From: Desulfopila sp. IMCC35008
GTDB lineage: Bacteria; Desulfobacterota; Desulfobulbia; Desulfobulbales; Desulfocapsaceae
DNA: 64,000 bases
Reading direction: 5' to 3'
Assembly: GCF_010646885.2 (NCBI RefSeq)
Contig: NZ_CP050700.1
Coordinates: forward strand, 5,648,001 to 5,712,000
The position numbers and the translations under genes were made by a program. The notes beneath the pieces were generated by a model. It had not been told where the DNA came from and ran no database searches. It saw only the letters and a program-made list of their open reading frames with translations. Below are positions 25,730-34,573 of this stretch, in pieces (within the stretch, counting starts at the first letter, position 1; every line of letters begins with the position of its first letter).

Positions 25730-27165
25730 TAGACAAGGATTTATTGTCAATCCAGGAAGCCCGTTCTCTTGTTCGTGCTGCGAAAACAGCACAGACAGAA
25801 TTTGCCCAATATGATCAGGAGCGCGTTGACAGCATTGTTAAAGCCATTGCCGATGCCGCGCTGGATCAGGCTGAAGAACTCGCACAACTGGCTGTTGAAG
25901 AAACCGGATTCGGCATAGTCAAAGACAAGAAAACAAAGAATATTCTGGCCAGCGAAAAGCTTTACAAAGCAATCAAGGACATGAAGACCATTGGTGTCCT
26001 TGGCAACGACAAAGAACAGAAGCTGATCGAAATCGCTGTACCCATGGGCGTTATCGCGGGAATCATTCCTTCCACAAACCCCACCTCTACAACGATTTAC
26101 AAGGCTATTATCGCCCTGAAGGCCGGTAACGCTATTGTTTTCACCCCCCATCCAAGTGCCAAAAAATGTATCGGCAAGACCGTCGGACTGATACGTAAAG
26201 TCCTGCACGATTGCGGTGCCTCTGAGGACATGGTGAATGCCATGAGCGTTCCCACTATCCAGGGCAGCGAAGAGCTCATGAGGGTTGCTGACCTGATTCT
26301 TGCAACCGGCGGTCCGGGCATGGTCAAGGCAGCGTATAGTTCCGGTACGCCCGCCCTTGGTGTAGGGGCCGGTAACGTGCCTGCCTTTATCGAGAGAAGC
26401 GCCGACATCGAAGACGCCATTACCAAGATTTTCGCCAGTAAAACCTTTGATAACGGGACCGTATGCGCGTCAGAACAGGCCATCGTTACTGAGTCCGTTA
26501 TCGCCGACAAGGTGAAAGCCACCCTTATCGCCCAGGGCGGCTACTTTCTGAAAGGTGAGGAGCTGGAGAAAGTAAAACGCATTATGGAGCGTGCCAACGG
26601 CAGCATGAACCCGGATATCGTTGGTCGTGATGCGGCTTACATCGCACAGCTTGCAGGTATCTCGATACCGGCAAATGTACGGTTGCTGATCTCCGATGAA
26701 AAGGGTGTGGGTCCGAACTATCCTTTCTCAAAAGAAAAGCTTACCGCATTGATCGGATTCTATGTTGTCGAAGACTGGAAAGAAGCCTGTGAAATCTGTC
26801 ACGCACTCCTCGAAAACGGTGGTGTGGGCCATTCTCTCGCTATTCACTCCAGAAATGAAGAAGTAATCTGTGAATTCGGTATGAAAAAACCGGTCTCCCG
26901 GATGCTTGTAAATACACCTTCCACCCATGGTGCAGTGGGAATTACCACCTCGCTGTTTCCGGCATTCACCCTTGGTTGCGGCGCAATTGGCGGAAGTTCC
27001 ACCTCCGATAATGTCACTCCGCTTAACCTCATGAACGTCAGAAGAATTGCTTACGACCTGAACAACATGGTCTGTGAAGCGGCACCTGCGAGCAGTAATT
27101 CTGAAAACATTGATGTCAACGCCATTACCGCGATGATCGTCGAACAATTGAAACAGATGGTCTAG
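25726..27165 (+). CDS. cutF: CoA-acylating acetaldehyde dehydrogenase
   Basis: The 479-residue enzyme oxidises acetaldehyde to acetyl-CoA with NAD+ inside the shell. Its catalytic Cys247 is in TFDNGTVCASEQ, and the nucleotide-fold segment is GAGNVPAFIERSADI. A C-terminal linker plus amphipathic helix (VNAITAMIVEQLKQMV) looks like an encapsulation peptide. This is the intact counterpart of the cysteine-less homologue at 20061. It is coupled to the upstream shell gene. Confidence 0.92.
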   Translation: MIDKDLLSIQEARSLVRAAKTAQTEFAQYDQERVDSIVKAIADAALDQAEELAQLAVEETGFGIVKDKKTKNILASEKLYKAIKDMKTIGVLGNDKEQKLIEIAVPMGVIAGIIPSTNPTSTTIYKAIIALKAGNAIVFTPHPSAKKCIGKTVGLIRKVLHDCGASEDMVNAMSVPTIQGSEELMRVADLILATGGPGMVKAAYSSGTPALGVGAGNVPAFIERSADIEDAITKIFASKTFDNGTVCASEQAIVTESVIADKVKATLIAQGGYFLKGEELEKVKRIMERANGSMNPDIVGRDAAYIAQLAGISIPANVRLLISDEKGVGPNYPFSKEKLTALIGFYVVEDWKEACEICHALLENGGVGHSLAIHSRNEEVICEFGMKKPVSRMLVNTPSTHGAVGITTSLFPAFTLGCGAIGGSSTSDNVTPLNLMNVRRIAYDLNNMVCEAAPASSNSENIDVNAITAMIVEQLKQMV

Positions 27166-27233
27166 GTCTCAACCTGAACGTGGATCTATGATCACAAGAC
27201 GTAACTGAAATCCCAAAAATTAAGGAGAATATC

Positions 27234-27518
27234 ATGTCCTCTTCCAACGCACTCGGAATGATCGAAACAAAAGGCCTCGTAGGCGCGGTTGAAGCAGCTG
27301 ATGCCATGGTTAAGGCTGCAAACGTAACACTGGTGGGTAAGACTCAGGTTGGCGGCGGCCTCGTTACCGTTATGGTACGCGGTGATGTTGGTGCCGTAAA
27401 AGCCGCTACCGACGCTGGAGCTGCTGCAGCCTCCAATGTTGGCGAGCTGGTAAGCGTACACGTTATCCCACGTCCGCACGGCGAAGTTGAGATTATTCTT
27501 CCAAAAGCTGAAGCATAA
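27234..27518 (+). CDS. BMC hexameric shell protein (PduA-like)
   Basis: A 94-residue single BMC domain protein (ALGMIETKGLVGAVEAADAM, GGGLVTVMVRGDVGAVKAA, VHVIPRPH) of the PduA/EutM kind, the main building block of the facets. It has a strong ribosome-binding site (AAGGAG) and is followed by a strong hairpin (27533-27557), fitting high expression. It is nearly identical in core sequence to the second copy at 30962. Confidence 0.96.
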   Translation: MSSSNALGMIETKGLVGAVEAADAMVKAANVTLVGKTQVGGGLVTVMVRGDVGAVKAATDAGAAAASNVGELVSVHVIPRPHGEVEIILPKAEA

Positions 27519-27532
27519 TCGATGCAACTACT

Positions 27533-27557
27533 AGAGGGGGCGGGTACTGCCCCCTCT
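27533..27557 (+). repeat. hairpin after the shell gene
   Basis: AGAGGGGGC (27533-27541) and GCCCCCTCT (27549-27557) form a perfect 9-bp stem with a 7-base loop and no T-run. It may protect the shell-gene mRNA or reduce read-through into the enzyme genes. Confidence 0.65.
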
Positions 27558-27580
27558 GCTGATTCGAAAGCAAAGCGAAC

Positions 27581-28249
27581 ATGAACGAGAAAGATTTAAA
27601 TACCATTCTGGAAGTAGTGCTGAAAAACGTCCTTGAACAGCTCGGTGAAACAAAGACGGAGACACCTGGTAACGATTCAGCCTGCGGAGCAATTCCTGTT
27701 GAACTCTCGGCACGACATGTACACCTAAGCGAAGAGGATGCTCTTGCCCTTTTCGGCGGGCCGTTGACCCCGGTTCGCGAACTTTCCCAACCCAACCAGT
27801 TTCTCTGTAAAGAGCGCGTCCGCCTCATCGGCCCTAAAGGCGTTATGGATAATGTTGCCGTACTCGGCCCGTCCCGAAGCAGCTCACAGGTGGAAATTTC
27901 TAAAACCGACGCCCGGCTGCTCGGTGTGAACGCTCCGGTGCGTCAATCCGGCGATACTGCCGATACACCTGGAATTATCCTTGCCTCCCAGAGCGGGATC
28001 GTAGGCCTTGAGGAAGGAGTAATTATCGCCTCGCGCCATATCCATATGTCTCCGGCTGATGCCCGAACATTCGGCCTGTCGGACAAAGACAAGGTGAATG
28101 TCCATCTGGATAGTGACCGTCCGGTAACGCTCAACAACGTCCTGGTTCGAGTAGACGAAAATTTCAAGCTGGCTATGCATATCGACCCGGACGAAGGCAA
28201 CGGCGCAAGTTGGGACAAATCCATTACCGGTAGAATTCAGGGCTGTTGA
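27581..28249 (+). CDS. phosphate acetyltransferase, PduL type
   Basis: PduL turns acetyl-CoA and phosphate into acetyl-phosphate and recycles CoA within the shell. The 222-residue protein has two halves with the zinc-binding histidine motifs (VELSARHVHLSEEDA and IIASRHIHMSPADA) and VRLIGPKG. The N-terminal helix (KDLNTILEVVLKNVLEQL) is a typical encapsulation peptide. The order after cutF and a shell gene matches known choline operons. Confidence 0.93.
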   Translation: MNEKDLNTILEVVLKNVLEQLGETKTETPGNDSACGAIPVELSARHVHLSEEDALALFGGPLTPVRELSQPNQFLCKERVRLIGPKGVMDNVAVLGPSRSSSQVEISKTDARLLGVNAPVRQSGDTADTPGIILASQSGIVGLEEGVIIASRHIHMSPADARTFGLSDKDKVNVHLDSDRPVTLNNVLVRVDENFKLAMHIDPDEGNGASWDKSITGRIQGC

Positions 28250-28274
28250 TAATCGCGACCCCGTGGAGTGTACA

Positions 28275-29096
28275 GTGGACTTTACAGCTATAGATACAAA
28301 AATTCGTGAGCTCGAGAACTGTCTCGAAAACACAATTCCTGTTCGTCCGGATGAACAACTCTACGTCGGGGTCGACCTTGGAACCGCCTACATAGTCGTG
28401 GTTGTATTAAACAGTGAGAAGCAGCCCGTTGCCTGTGAAATGGAATTTGCCCAGGTGATAAAGGATGGCCTGGTGGTGGACTATATGGGAGCAACCCGGA
28501 TCGTTCGCAAGCTGGCTGGCAAACTCAAAGAGCGACTGGGGCGTGAGTTGACCCATGCGGCGATAGCAGTCCCGCCGGGAACCGGCGATAAGGACTGCCG
28601 CACCCACAGCTACGTGGTAGAGGGTGGTGGCCTCGAGGTAACCGGTGTTCTCGATGAGCCGACTGCTGCCAACGCGGTGCTTGGTCTTGAAAACGGCGTC
28701 ATTGTCGATATCGGCGGTGGCACCACGGGCCTCTCGGTTCTGGAAAACGGCAAAGTCACGTACGTTGCTGATGAAGCAACCGGTGGCACGCACGTGTCGC
28801 TGGTCCTCGCCGGAAACCATCGCATCAGCTTTATCGAAGCTGAAGAGTTGAAGAAACAGGCTGGTCGGCACGATGAAATTCTTCCCATCGTGAGACCGGT
28901 TGTTCAGAAGATGGGTTCGATTGTCAAAAAGCATATCGAAGGTCGTAACATTTCTGCAGTACACCTGGTAGGCGGCACATGCTGCTTGAAAAACATGGAA
29001 CAGGTTATGGAAAAAGAGATTGGCAAACCTGTTTACAAGCCAGCCAACCCGTTCCTGGTAACGCCGCTTGGTATTGCCTTGAATTGCGGGGTATAG
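28275..29096 (+). CDS. EutJ-like actin/Hsp70-fold chaperone
   Basis: The 273-residue protein has the ASKHA ATPase motifs (VGVDLGTAYIVV, VLDEPTAANAVL, GVIVDIGGGTTGLSV, LVGGTCCLKNM) and matches EutJ/PduG-small-like chaperones of microcompartment loci. I place the start at GTG 28275, 6 bases after GGAG; an earlier GTG at 28263 has no ribosome-binding site. It may reactivate or assemble an encapsulated enzyme. Confidence 0.88.
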   Translation: MDFTAIDTKIRELENCLENTIPVRPDEQLYVGVDLGTAYIVVVVLNSEKQPVACEMEFAQVIKDGLVVDYMGATRIVRKLAGKLKERLGRELTHAAIAVPPGTGDKDCRTHSYVVEGGGLEVTGVLDEPTAANAVLGLENGVIVDIGGGTTGLSVLENGKVTYVADEATGGTHVSLVLAGNHRISFIEAEELKKQAGRHDEILPIVRPVVQKMGSIVKKHIEGRNISAVHLVGGTCCLKNMEQVMEKEIGKPVYKPANPFLVTPLGIALNCGV

Positions 29097-29106
29097 GAGC
29101 AATCCC

Positions 29107-29700
29107 ATGGATGTTAACGAACTGGTTCGCACCATTTCCCGGGAGGTCCTGAAACAGCTGCAAGGCCGGGAGCATAAAAAATGCTGTATGGTGCTGGCTG
29201 AAAGAGACCATCGAGTAGTGGAAACACTTCAGGAAAGTCTTGATGGTGAGACCGACATCTTCTTTTTTGGCGAGGACGTAAACGGGCAAACGGTTTTTCG
29301 TTACATTCTGCCACTTCTCTCCTGTTCGGACATGGCTGACCTGGCAACCGGAAAGGCTCACGGAAAATATACAGCTGAAGTCCTCAGCCTGATGCTGCAT
29401 GGCACTGAAGTCGAAGTTCTTGAGTTTGAATATAGAGCCTACAGTGAGACCGCACCGGGGCCTTTATTCAGACTTTATGAATCCCATGAGGAATCCCTCT
29501 GCAGTTTCGGTCTCAAACCATTTCAACCAAAACGTCCCAATACCATCAGGCTCCATACGAATCTCGTTACTGAAAAAGTTGTCAATGAGGCAAAAGAGCA
29601 GGAAGCATCTGTTTTGATGGTACCTGTCACGGCACAGATCACTCCTCTGGCGGCAGAAACAGCCCGGAGCCTGACTGTTAACATTCAGAAGTGTTTATAA
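29107..29700 (+). CDS. microcompartment-associated protein of unknown function
   Basis: The 197-residue protein begins with an amphipathic helix (VNELVRTISREVLKQLQG) like those that target proteins to the shell lumen, followed by a Rossmann-like alpha/beta region (KKCCMVLAERDHRV, DIFFFGED). It resembles proteins labelled ethanolamine-utilization accessory proteins in Gram-positive operons, but this is a loose likeness. It sits 10 bases after the EutJ-like gene. Confidence 0.6.
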   Translation: MDVNELVRTISREVLKQLQGREHKKCCMVLAERDHRVVETLQESLDGETDIFFFGEDVNGQTVFRYILPLLSCSDMADLATGKAHGKYTAEVLSLMLHGTEVEVLEFEYRAYSETAPGPLFRLYESHEESLCSFGLKPFQPKRPNTIRLHTNLVTEKVVNEAKEQEASVLMVPVTAQITPLAAETARSLTVNIQKCL

Positions 29701-29713
29701 GGATTTTGGCTCA

Positions 29714-29977
29714 ATGATTATTTGCAAAGTTATCGGCAATGTATGGGCAACACGTAAAGAAGAGACCCTTAACGGCCTCAAACTCATGATAGTTCGCCGC
29801 ATCGATATCAGCAGCGACGCTGAACATGAGAGCTTCGTCGCGGTTGATTGTGTTGGAGCGGGCATAGGCGAACCTGTTCTCGTCACCACAGGTAGTTCAG
29901 CACGTAAAGCCCTGAGCATTGAGGACTCTCCGGTTGATGCCGCCATCGTTGGCATAATTGACGGAAGCGAAGGGTAA
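29714..29977 (+). CDS. BMC pentameric vertex protein (EutN/CcmL family)
   Basis: The 87-residue protein has the EutN/CcmL fold signature (ICKVIGNVWATRKEETLNGLK, VAVDCVGAGIGEPVLV, DAAIVGIIDG). Pentamers of this family close the shell vertices. Only one vertex gene is present in the locus. Confidence 0.95.
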   Translation: MIICKVIGNVWATRKEETLNGLKLMIVRRIDISSDAEHESFVAVDCVGAGIGEPVLVTTGSSARKALSIEDSPVDAAIVGIIDGSEG

Positions 29978-29993
29978 ATCGGGGAAACACGTC

Positions 29994-30542
29994 ATGGATT
30001 CACTTGGAATTGTAGAAGCAAAGACGATCGCCGCCGGTGTTGCATTGTCCGATGCCATGATGAAAGAAGCGGATGTGGAGCTGATCCGCGCATCGACCAT
30101 ATGCTCAGGCAGGTACCTCGTTTTTCTGGGTGGAGATCGTGAAGCGGTATCTACCTCCGTGAAATATGCGCAGGATTCCGGTCGTTCCCTTACCGGCAGT
30201 TTTGTTCTATCCAATGTCTCTTCCCAGCTGTTGGCAGCTCTGCAAAGAGATGAACCGGCTTATGAAGGTGGAGCGCTCGGGGTTATTGAAAGCCGCAATG
30301 TCTCGTCCGGTATTGTCGCCGCAGACAGCGCTGTCAAACACTCTGACATACAACTTTTGCGCCTGGTGACCGGACAGGGCATCAATGGCAAATCATATTT
30401 TGTGATCAGCGGAGATGTTGCCTCCGTGGAGGACGCGGCGGAGACAGCCAGGGTCGCTCTTGGCAAATATCTCGTGGATTCAGTTGTTATACCACGGCCT
30501 GATAAAGCGGTCGTAAGGTCTCTAGTAAGAGGAATGAGATAA
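29994..30542 (+). CDS. PduT-like tandem-BMC shell protein with candidate cluster cysteine
   Basis: Using the ATG at 29994 (GGGG just upstream), the 182-residue product has two BMC domains (SLGIVEAKTIAAGVALSDAM; ALGVIESRNVSSGIVAADSA). Cys37 in STICSGRY aligns with the pore cysteine (Cys38) that holds a 4Fe-4S cluster in PduT. It would form a trimer able to pass electrons across the shell. The second of its kind is at 33933. Confidence 0.85.
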   Translation: MDSLGIVEAKTIAAGVALSDAMMKEADVELIRASTICSGRYLVFLGGDREAVSTSVKYAQDSGRSLTGSFVLSNVSSQLLAALQRDEPAYEGGALGVIESRNVSSGIVAADSAVKHSDIQLLRLVTGQGINGKSYFVISGDVASVEDAAETARVALGKYLVDSVVIPRPDKAVVRSLVRGMR

Positions 30543-30545
30543 CCC

Positions 30546-30932
30546 ATGAAAAAGAAACTTATAGAAGTCAAGAACCTGGATGCCCACATCTGTCAGGCTA
30601 ACGGTAGGATCTACGTTGACAATACCATGATCCTCACTCCCGGTGCCAGGGATGAACTCAGCAAAAGAAAAATCACCATAGAACGTGATCCAAAGCCTGA
30701 GTTTCCGTCGTGCGGAGCACCTTCCTGCCCCGCACGATTATGCAATGCGGACCTGGTTGCTCCTGCGAGTACTGATGATACGGATGTTGATGTTGAAATA
30801 GGCGACGCGGAGACGGAGCGTTTGTTTTATGGCGTCGCCGCAATGGTGAAAGAAGAATATGGCATTGATGACCCCCGGCAACTCAAAGATATCAGTTGCA
30901 AAATCGTCGATGTACTGAAGCAAACGATTTGA
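30546..30932 (+). CDS. microcompartment protein resembling the EutT N-terminus
   Basis: The 128-residue protein has a start region (MILTPGARDELSKRKITIE) like the N-terminus of EutT-type proteins, then a cysteine cluster (SCGAPSCPARLC), an acidic linker and a C-terminal amphipathic helix (DPRQLKDISCKIVDVLKQ) similar to shell-targeting peptides. No cobalamin enzyme is encoded here, so an adenosyltransferase role is unlikely. Function unknown. Confidence 0.6.
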   Translation: MKKKLIEVKNLDAHICQANGRIYVDNTMILTPGARDELSKRKITIERDPKPEFPSCGAPSCPARLCNADLVAPASTDDTDVDVEIGDAETERLFYGVAAMVKEEYGIDDPRQLKDISCKIVDVLKQTI

Positions 30933-30961
30933 TTTGAACACAATCCTACGGAGAAAAAATT

Positions 30962-31234
30962 ATGAATGCACTGGGAATGATTGAAACCAGAGGTCTGGTC
31001 GGCGCAGTTGAGGCAGCTGATGCCATGATTAAAGCCGCAAACGTTGAACTCGTCGGCCGCGAGCAGGTAGGCGGTGGACTTGTGACCGTCATGGTGCGCG
31101 GTGATGTCGGCGCGGTAAAAGCAGCCACCGACGCTGGCGCAGCTGCTGCGGAACGGGTTGGAGAGCTTAAAAGTGTTCATGTTATTCCACGTCCCCACAG
31201 CGAAGTGGAAGTTATTCTGCCCAAGCGCTCCTGA
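30962..31234 (+). CDS. BMC hexameric shell protein (second PduA-like copy)
   Basis: A 90-residue single BMC domain protein (ALGMIETRGLVGAVEAADAM) very close to that at 27234, including VHVIPRPH and the C-terminal EVEVILPK. The pair likely arose by duplication and makes most of the shell facets. It has a good ribosome-binding site (ACGGAG) and a following hairpin. Confidence 0.96.
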   Translation: MNALGMIETRGLVGAVEAADAMIKAANVELVGREQVGGGLVTVMVRGDVGAVKAATDAGAAAAERVGELKSVHVIPRPHSEVEVILPKRS

Positions 31235-31292
31235 TTATTTGATTCCCTCCCCAAATGCTGCATTTTCGGATGGAAGCTAAACAGTTGATGCA

Positions 31293-31329
31293 GGGGGCGC
31301 AAATCGTTTTACTTTTCGATCTGTGCCCC
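31293..31329 (+). repeat. hairpin after the second shell gene
   Basis: GGGGGCGCAAATCG (31293-31306) pairs with CGATCTGTGCCCC (31317-31329) with two wobble positions. Like the hairpin at 27533 it follows a PduA-like gene and lacks a T-run. Confidence 0.5.
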
Positions 31330-31421
31330 ACCTTTACTGACCACTTCAACTGAGCACTCGCCGGCAGTTGACGCCTGGCATTTTCACTGGAAGATTAATT
31401 TATTTTGTTTTGGAGTTACAG

Positions 31422-32531
31422 GTGACACAGTTTTACGGAAAGACAAAGATCTGCTATGGCGAAGATGCCATGGATGCCCTCGAGCACCTGGCGGCCAGGC
31501 AGGCTTTTATAGTTACCGACCAGTTTATGGTTACAACAGGTTTTGTCGATCGGGTGAAAAGCCATCTCGACCGCAATGGAGTGCCGCATGTCGTCTTTGC
31601 CGATGTGGAATCGGACCCCTCTTTGGAAACCGTGACCACTGGCGCCAAGCTCTTTCTAAAACACAAAGCGGATCTTATTATCGCCCTCGGCGGCGGCTCA
31701 CCCATAGATGCCGCCAAGGCGATAGCCTATTTTGCGCACAAGGCGTCTGATGATGTCGTCAAGCCGACCTTGGTCGCAATACCCACTACCAGCGGTACCG
31801 GTTCGGAAGTAACTGATATTTCGGTCGTCACCGACAAGGAAAAGGAAATCAAGATTCCGATCAGTGATGAATCCCTGATTCCGGATATAGCCATTCTGGA
31901 TGCCCGCTTTACCCGTACGCTTCCCCCCGCCGTGACCGCCGCAACCGGTATGGATGTCCTGACTCATGCCATTGAAGCGTATACCTCGAGGGAAGCTAAT
32001 GCTTTTACCTCCATCTATGCGCGCTACGCCATTCGCTATGTGTTTGAATACCTTTTACGGGCATTCCGAAACGGTGACGATATGGAAGCCAGGGAGCATA
32101 TGCTTCTCGGCTCCTGCATGGCCGGAATGGCCTTTAATAACAGCGGCCTCGGCATCACCCACTCAATAGCCCATAGCCTCGGTGGCATTTTCCATGTGCC
32201 CCATGGGTTGGCCAATGCGGTGATTTTACCCCATGTGATCAGATTCAACAGCTTTGACGTCGGCATCCGTTATCAGGAAATTGCCCAAATGTTGTCCCTT
32301 CCTGCTTCTACCGTTGAAGAAGGAACCGCAAGCCTCATCCAGGCGGTTGTCGACATGAATGACACCATGGGAATCCCGCACAGGGTTGGTGCATTACGCA
32401 TCGAAGAAAAGAATTTCAAAAGCCACCTTGATGCTATGGCCCATAACGTCCTTGAAGATATCTGCACTGAGGGTAACCCGAGAAGACCGTCCCATAGTGA
32501 TATTCTCGAACTATTGCAAAAGGCCTGGTAA
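31422..32531 (+). CDS. cutO: iron-containing alcohol dehydrogenase (CutO-like)
   Basis: The 369-residue enzyme should reduce acetaldehyde to ethanol and regenerate NAD+. It shows the nucleotide loop GGGSPIDAAKAIAY, TTSGTGSEVT, and metal ligands in GMDVLTHAIEAY and HSIAHSLGGIFHVPHG. The GTG at 31422 is taken as start since TGGAG precedes it by 6 bases; the frame is open 18 codons further upstream to an ATG without a ribosome-binding site. Confidence 0.9.
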   Translation: MTQFYGKTKICYGEDAMDALEHLAARQAFIVTDQFMVTTGFVDRVKSHLDRNGVPHVVFADVESDPSLETVTTGAKLFLKHKADLIIALGGGSPIDAAKAIAYFAHKASDDVVKPTLVAIPTTSGTGSEVTDISVVTDKEKEIKIPISDESLIPDIAILDARFTRTLPPAVTAATGMDVLTHAIEAYTSREANAFTSIYARYAIRYVFEYLLRAFRNGDDMEAREHMLLGSCMAGMAFNNSGLGITHSIAHSLGGIFHVPHGLANAVILPHVIRFNSFDVGIRYQEIAQMLSLPASTVEEGTASLIQAVVDMNDTMGIPHRVGALRIEEKNFKSHLDAMAHNVLEDICTEGNPRRPSHSDILELLQKAW

Positions 32532-32590
32532 GTCATCTCCCTTCGACATGTCGGGTGAGTGAACGAGTTTTCATCCGAAAAGAGGATGTA

Positions 32591-33916
32591 ATGAGAGAAC
32601 AAATTATAGAAAAAATTCAGCAATCAGGTGTCGTCGGAGCCGGCGGCGCCGGTCTGCCAACCCATGTAAAAGCGACTGCCAATGTAGATACCGTATTGGT
32701 TAACGGTGCTTCTTGCGAGCCTCTTCTCATGAGTGACCCATACCTCATGGAAGCCGAGATTGACACGGTTATTCGCGGACTGGACGCCGTACTCGACTGC
32801 ACCGGAGCCAGCAAGGGCATCATTTGCCTGAAAGGGAAACATAAAGAGGCCCTGGCCACTGTTCAGCAAGCAGTCTCAAAGGACACTTCGGGGCGTCTTG
32901 CCGTCTATGAACTTAAAGACTTCTATCCGGCCGGTGATGAGCAGGTACTGGTTCATGAGGTTCTGGGTAAAACTGTTCCCGAGCGTGGTATTCCCCTCCA
33001 GGTCGGTGCCGTGGTCAGTAATGTTGAGTCGCTGTACAACATAGCCCACGCCATGGAAGGTAAACCGGTTACCCATCGTTATCTCACCGTGAGCGGAGAC
33101 ATTCAAAATCCCATGGTGTTGAAGGTTCCGGTTGGTACACTGGTTTCTGACGTGCTCGCTTTTGCCGGCGGCCCCACAATACCTGAGTACAGGGTCGTTG
33201 ACGGCGGACCGATGATGGGTCGTGTACTTGCAGACACCGACCAGCCGATCACGAAAACCACCAGCGGTCTGCTCGTGTTGCCTCCTGACCACACTGTTGT
33301 GGCAGGCAAGATCATGGCGCCTGAGAAAATTCGCCGGATCACCAACACCATCTGCTGCCAGTGTACCCGGTGTACTGATCTTTGCCCAAGAAACCTTATG
33401 GGTCACTCGCTGCACCCGCATAAACTGATGCGCGTTCTGGATTCCCAGGTACTTGAGAGTGCAATCGCCCGCGAAGCACTGCTCTGCTCTGAATGTGGGA
33501 TTTGTGAAAAATTCGCCTGCCCCATGATGGTTTCGCCAAGGGAGGTCAATGCCCAGATTAAAAAAGTGCTGATGAGCGAAGGTGTCACCTGGGAGGCATC
33601 AGGTGCACCCCTCAAGTCCCACCCATTCAGAAGTACCCGCGCTGTCCCGACCAGCAGACTGATCCAGCGGTTGAACCTGGCAAAATATAATGGTCATGCA
33701 GGCTATGGCGGTGAAATGAGCTGCACAAGGGTTGTGCTGCCGCTTGGTCAACATATCGGCGCGCCCGCTCTTTGCTCCGTGTCGGTTGGAGATAAGGTGA
33801 GCCAGGGTGACCTGATCGGAGAAATCCCCGAGGGCGCTATGGGGGCAAGGGTACACGCCAGCATTGGTGGCGTGGTGGAAGCAATTGAAGATGGCAAAGT
33901 AACCATCAGCGCTTGA
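32591..33916 (+). CDS. RnfC/PduS-like flavin and iron-sulfur electron carrier
   Basis: With the ATG at 32591 (GAGGATGTA upstream) the protein has 441 residues. It has the glycine-rich NADH/FMN region (GVVGAGGAGLPTHVK), an SLBB-like middle, and two 4Fe-4S motifs (CCQCTRCTDLCP and CSECGICEKFACP), then a C-terminal barrel. In propanediol loci PduS passes electrons through PduT; two PduT-like proteins are encoded here, so a similar redox link across the shell is likely. Confidence 0.88.
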   Translation: MREQIIEKIQQSGVVGAGGAGLPTHVKATANVDTVLVNGASCEPLLMSDPYLMEAEIDTVIRGLDAVLDCTGASKGIICLKGKHKEALATVQQAVSKDTSGRLAVYELKDFYPAGDEQVLVHEVLGKTVPERGIPLQVGAVVSNVESLYNIAHAMEGKPVTHRYLTVSGDIQNPMVLKVPVGTLVSDVLAFAGGPTIPEYRVVDGGPMMGRVLADTDQPITKTTSGLLVLPPDHTVVAGKIMAPEKIRRITNTICCQCTRCTDLCPRNLMGHSLHPHKLMRVLDSQVLESAIAREALLCSECGICEKFACPMMVSPREVNAQIKKVLMSEGVTWEASGAPLKSHPFRSTRAVPTSRLIQRLNLAKYNGHAGYGGEMSCTRVVLPLGQHIGAPALCSVSVGDKVSQGDLIGEIPEGAMGARVHASIGGVVEAIEDGKVTISA

Positions 33917-33932
33917 TATTGGAGATACAACA

Positions 33933-34484
33933 ATGAATGTACGAACAATCGGCTGCGTCGAGCTTAATAGTGTTGCCTGGGGCATGCATGTCGCAGATGA
34001 AATGATCAAAGCCGCAAGTGTAGAGCTTGTTATGGCCCGTCCCACCTGTCCCGGACGATATATCGTTGTGATAACCGGCGACACCGGCGCCGTGCAAAGT
34101 GCTGTTGAAGTAGGGCGCGCGCTTGCCAGTGACATGGCTGTTGACTGGTTTACAATACCAAGCGTCCATATGGATGTGTTCCCTGCCCTAAGCGGCACCT
34201 CGATATTGCCAAAGATCAACGCGCTGGGTGTTATTGAAACCTGCACCACCGCATCTTGTATTCTCGCCGCCGATGCTGCAGCCAAATCGGCGGATGTGCA
34301 GCTTATCGAAATCCGCATGGCAGCCGGACTTGGTGGCAAGGCGTTTGTTACGATGACAGGCGATGTCGGCTCAGTAAAAGCTGCTGTTGAAGCGGGGATC
34401 GAAGGTGTTGGAGAGGCCGGTCCCGTCCATAGTCATGTGGTTATGCCTTCACCCAGCGAAGAGCTCAAGGGACACCTGCTTTAG
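33933..34484 (+). CDS. PduT-like tandem-BMC shell protein with Cys38
   Basis: The 183-residue protein has two BMC domains and resembles PduT closely in both halves (GCVELNSVAWGMHVADEMIK; ALGVIETCTTASCILAADAA). Cys38 in RPTCPGRY falls exactly on the PduT cysteine that binds a 4Fe-4S cluster at the trimer pore. It follows the PduS-like gene by 16 bases, its expected redox partner. Confidence 0.9.
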   Translation: MNVRTIGCVELNSVAWGMHVADEMIKAASVELVMARPTCPGRYIVVITGDTGAVQSAVEVGRALASDMAVDWFTIPSVHMDVFPALSGTSILPKINALGVIETCTTASCILAADAAAKSADVQLIEIRMAAGLGGKAFVTMTGDVGSVKAAVEAGIEGVGEAGPVHSHVVMPSPSEELKGHLL

Positions 34485-34521
34485 CAGTCGGCCACAAACT
34501 TTCGCTACAACATCACTTTTT

Positions 34522-34558
34522 ACCTGGGGGCACGTTCCGCCACCCCATGTCCCCAGGT
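34522..34558 (+). repeat. intercistronic hairpin before the PduU-like gene
   Basis: ACCTGGGG (34522-34529) pairs exactly with CCCCAGGT (34551-34558) across a 21-base loop. It lies in the 89-base gap between two shell genes and may tune expression of the last genes. Confidence 0.5.
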
Positions 34559-34573
34559 TTATGAGAACTAAAT

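Noticed and set aside
30546..30932. Cobalamin adenosyltransferase EutT
   Set aside because: Only the first third is alike, the length is far too short and no B12-dependent enzyme is encoded here.
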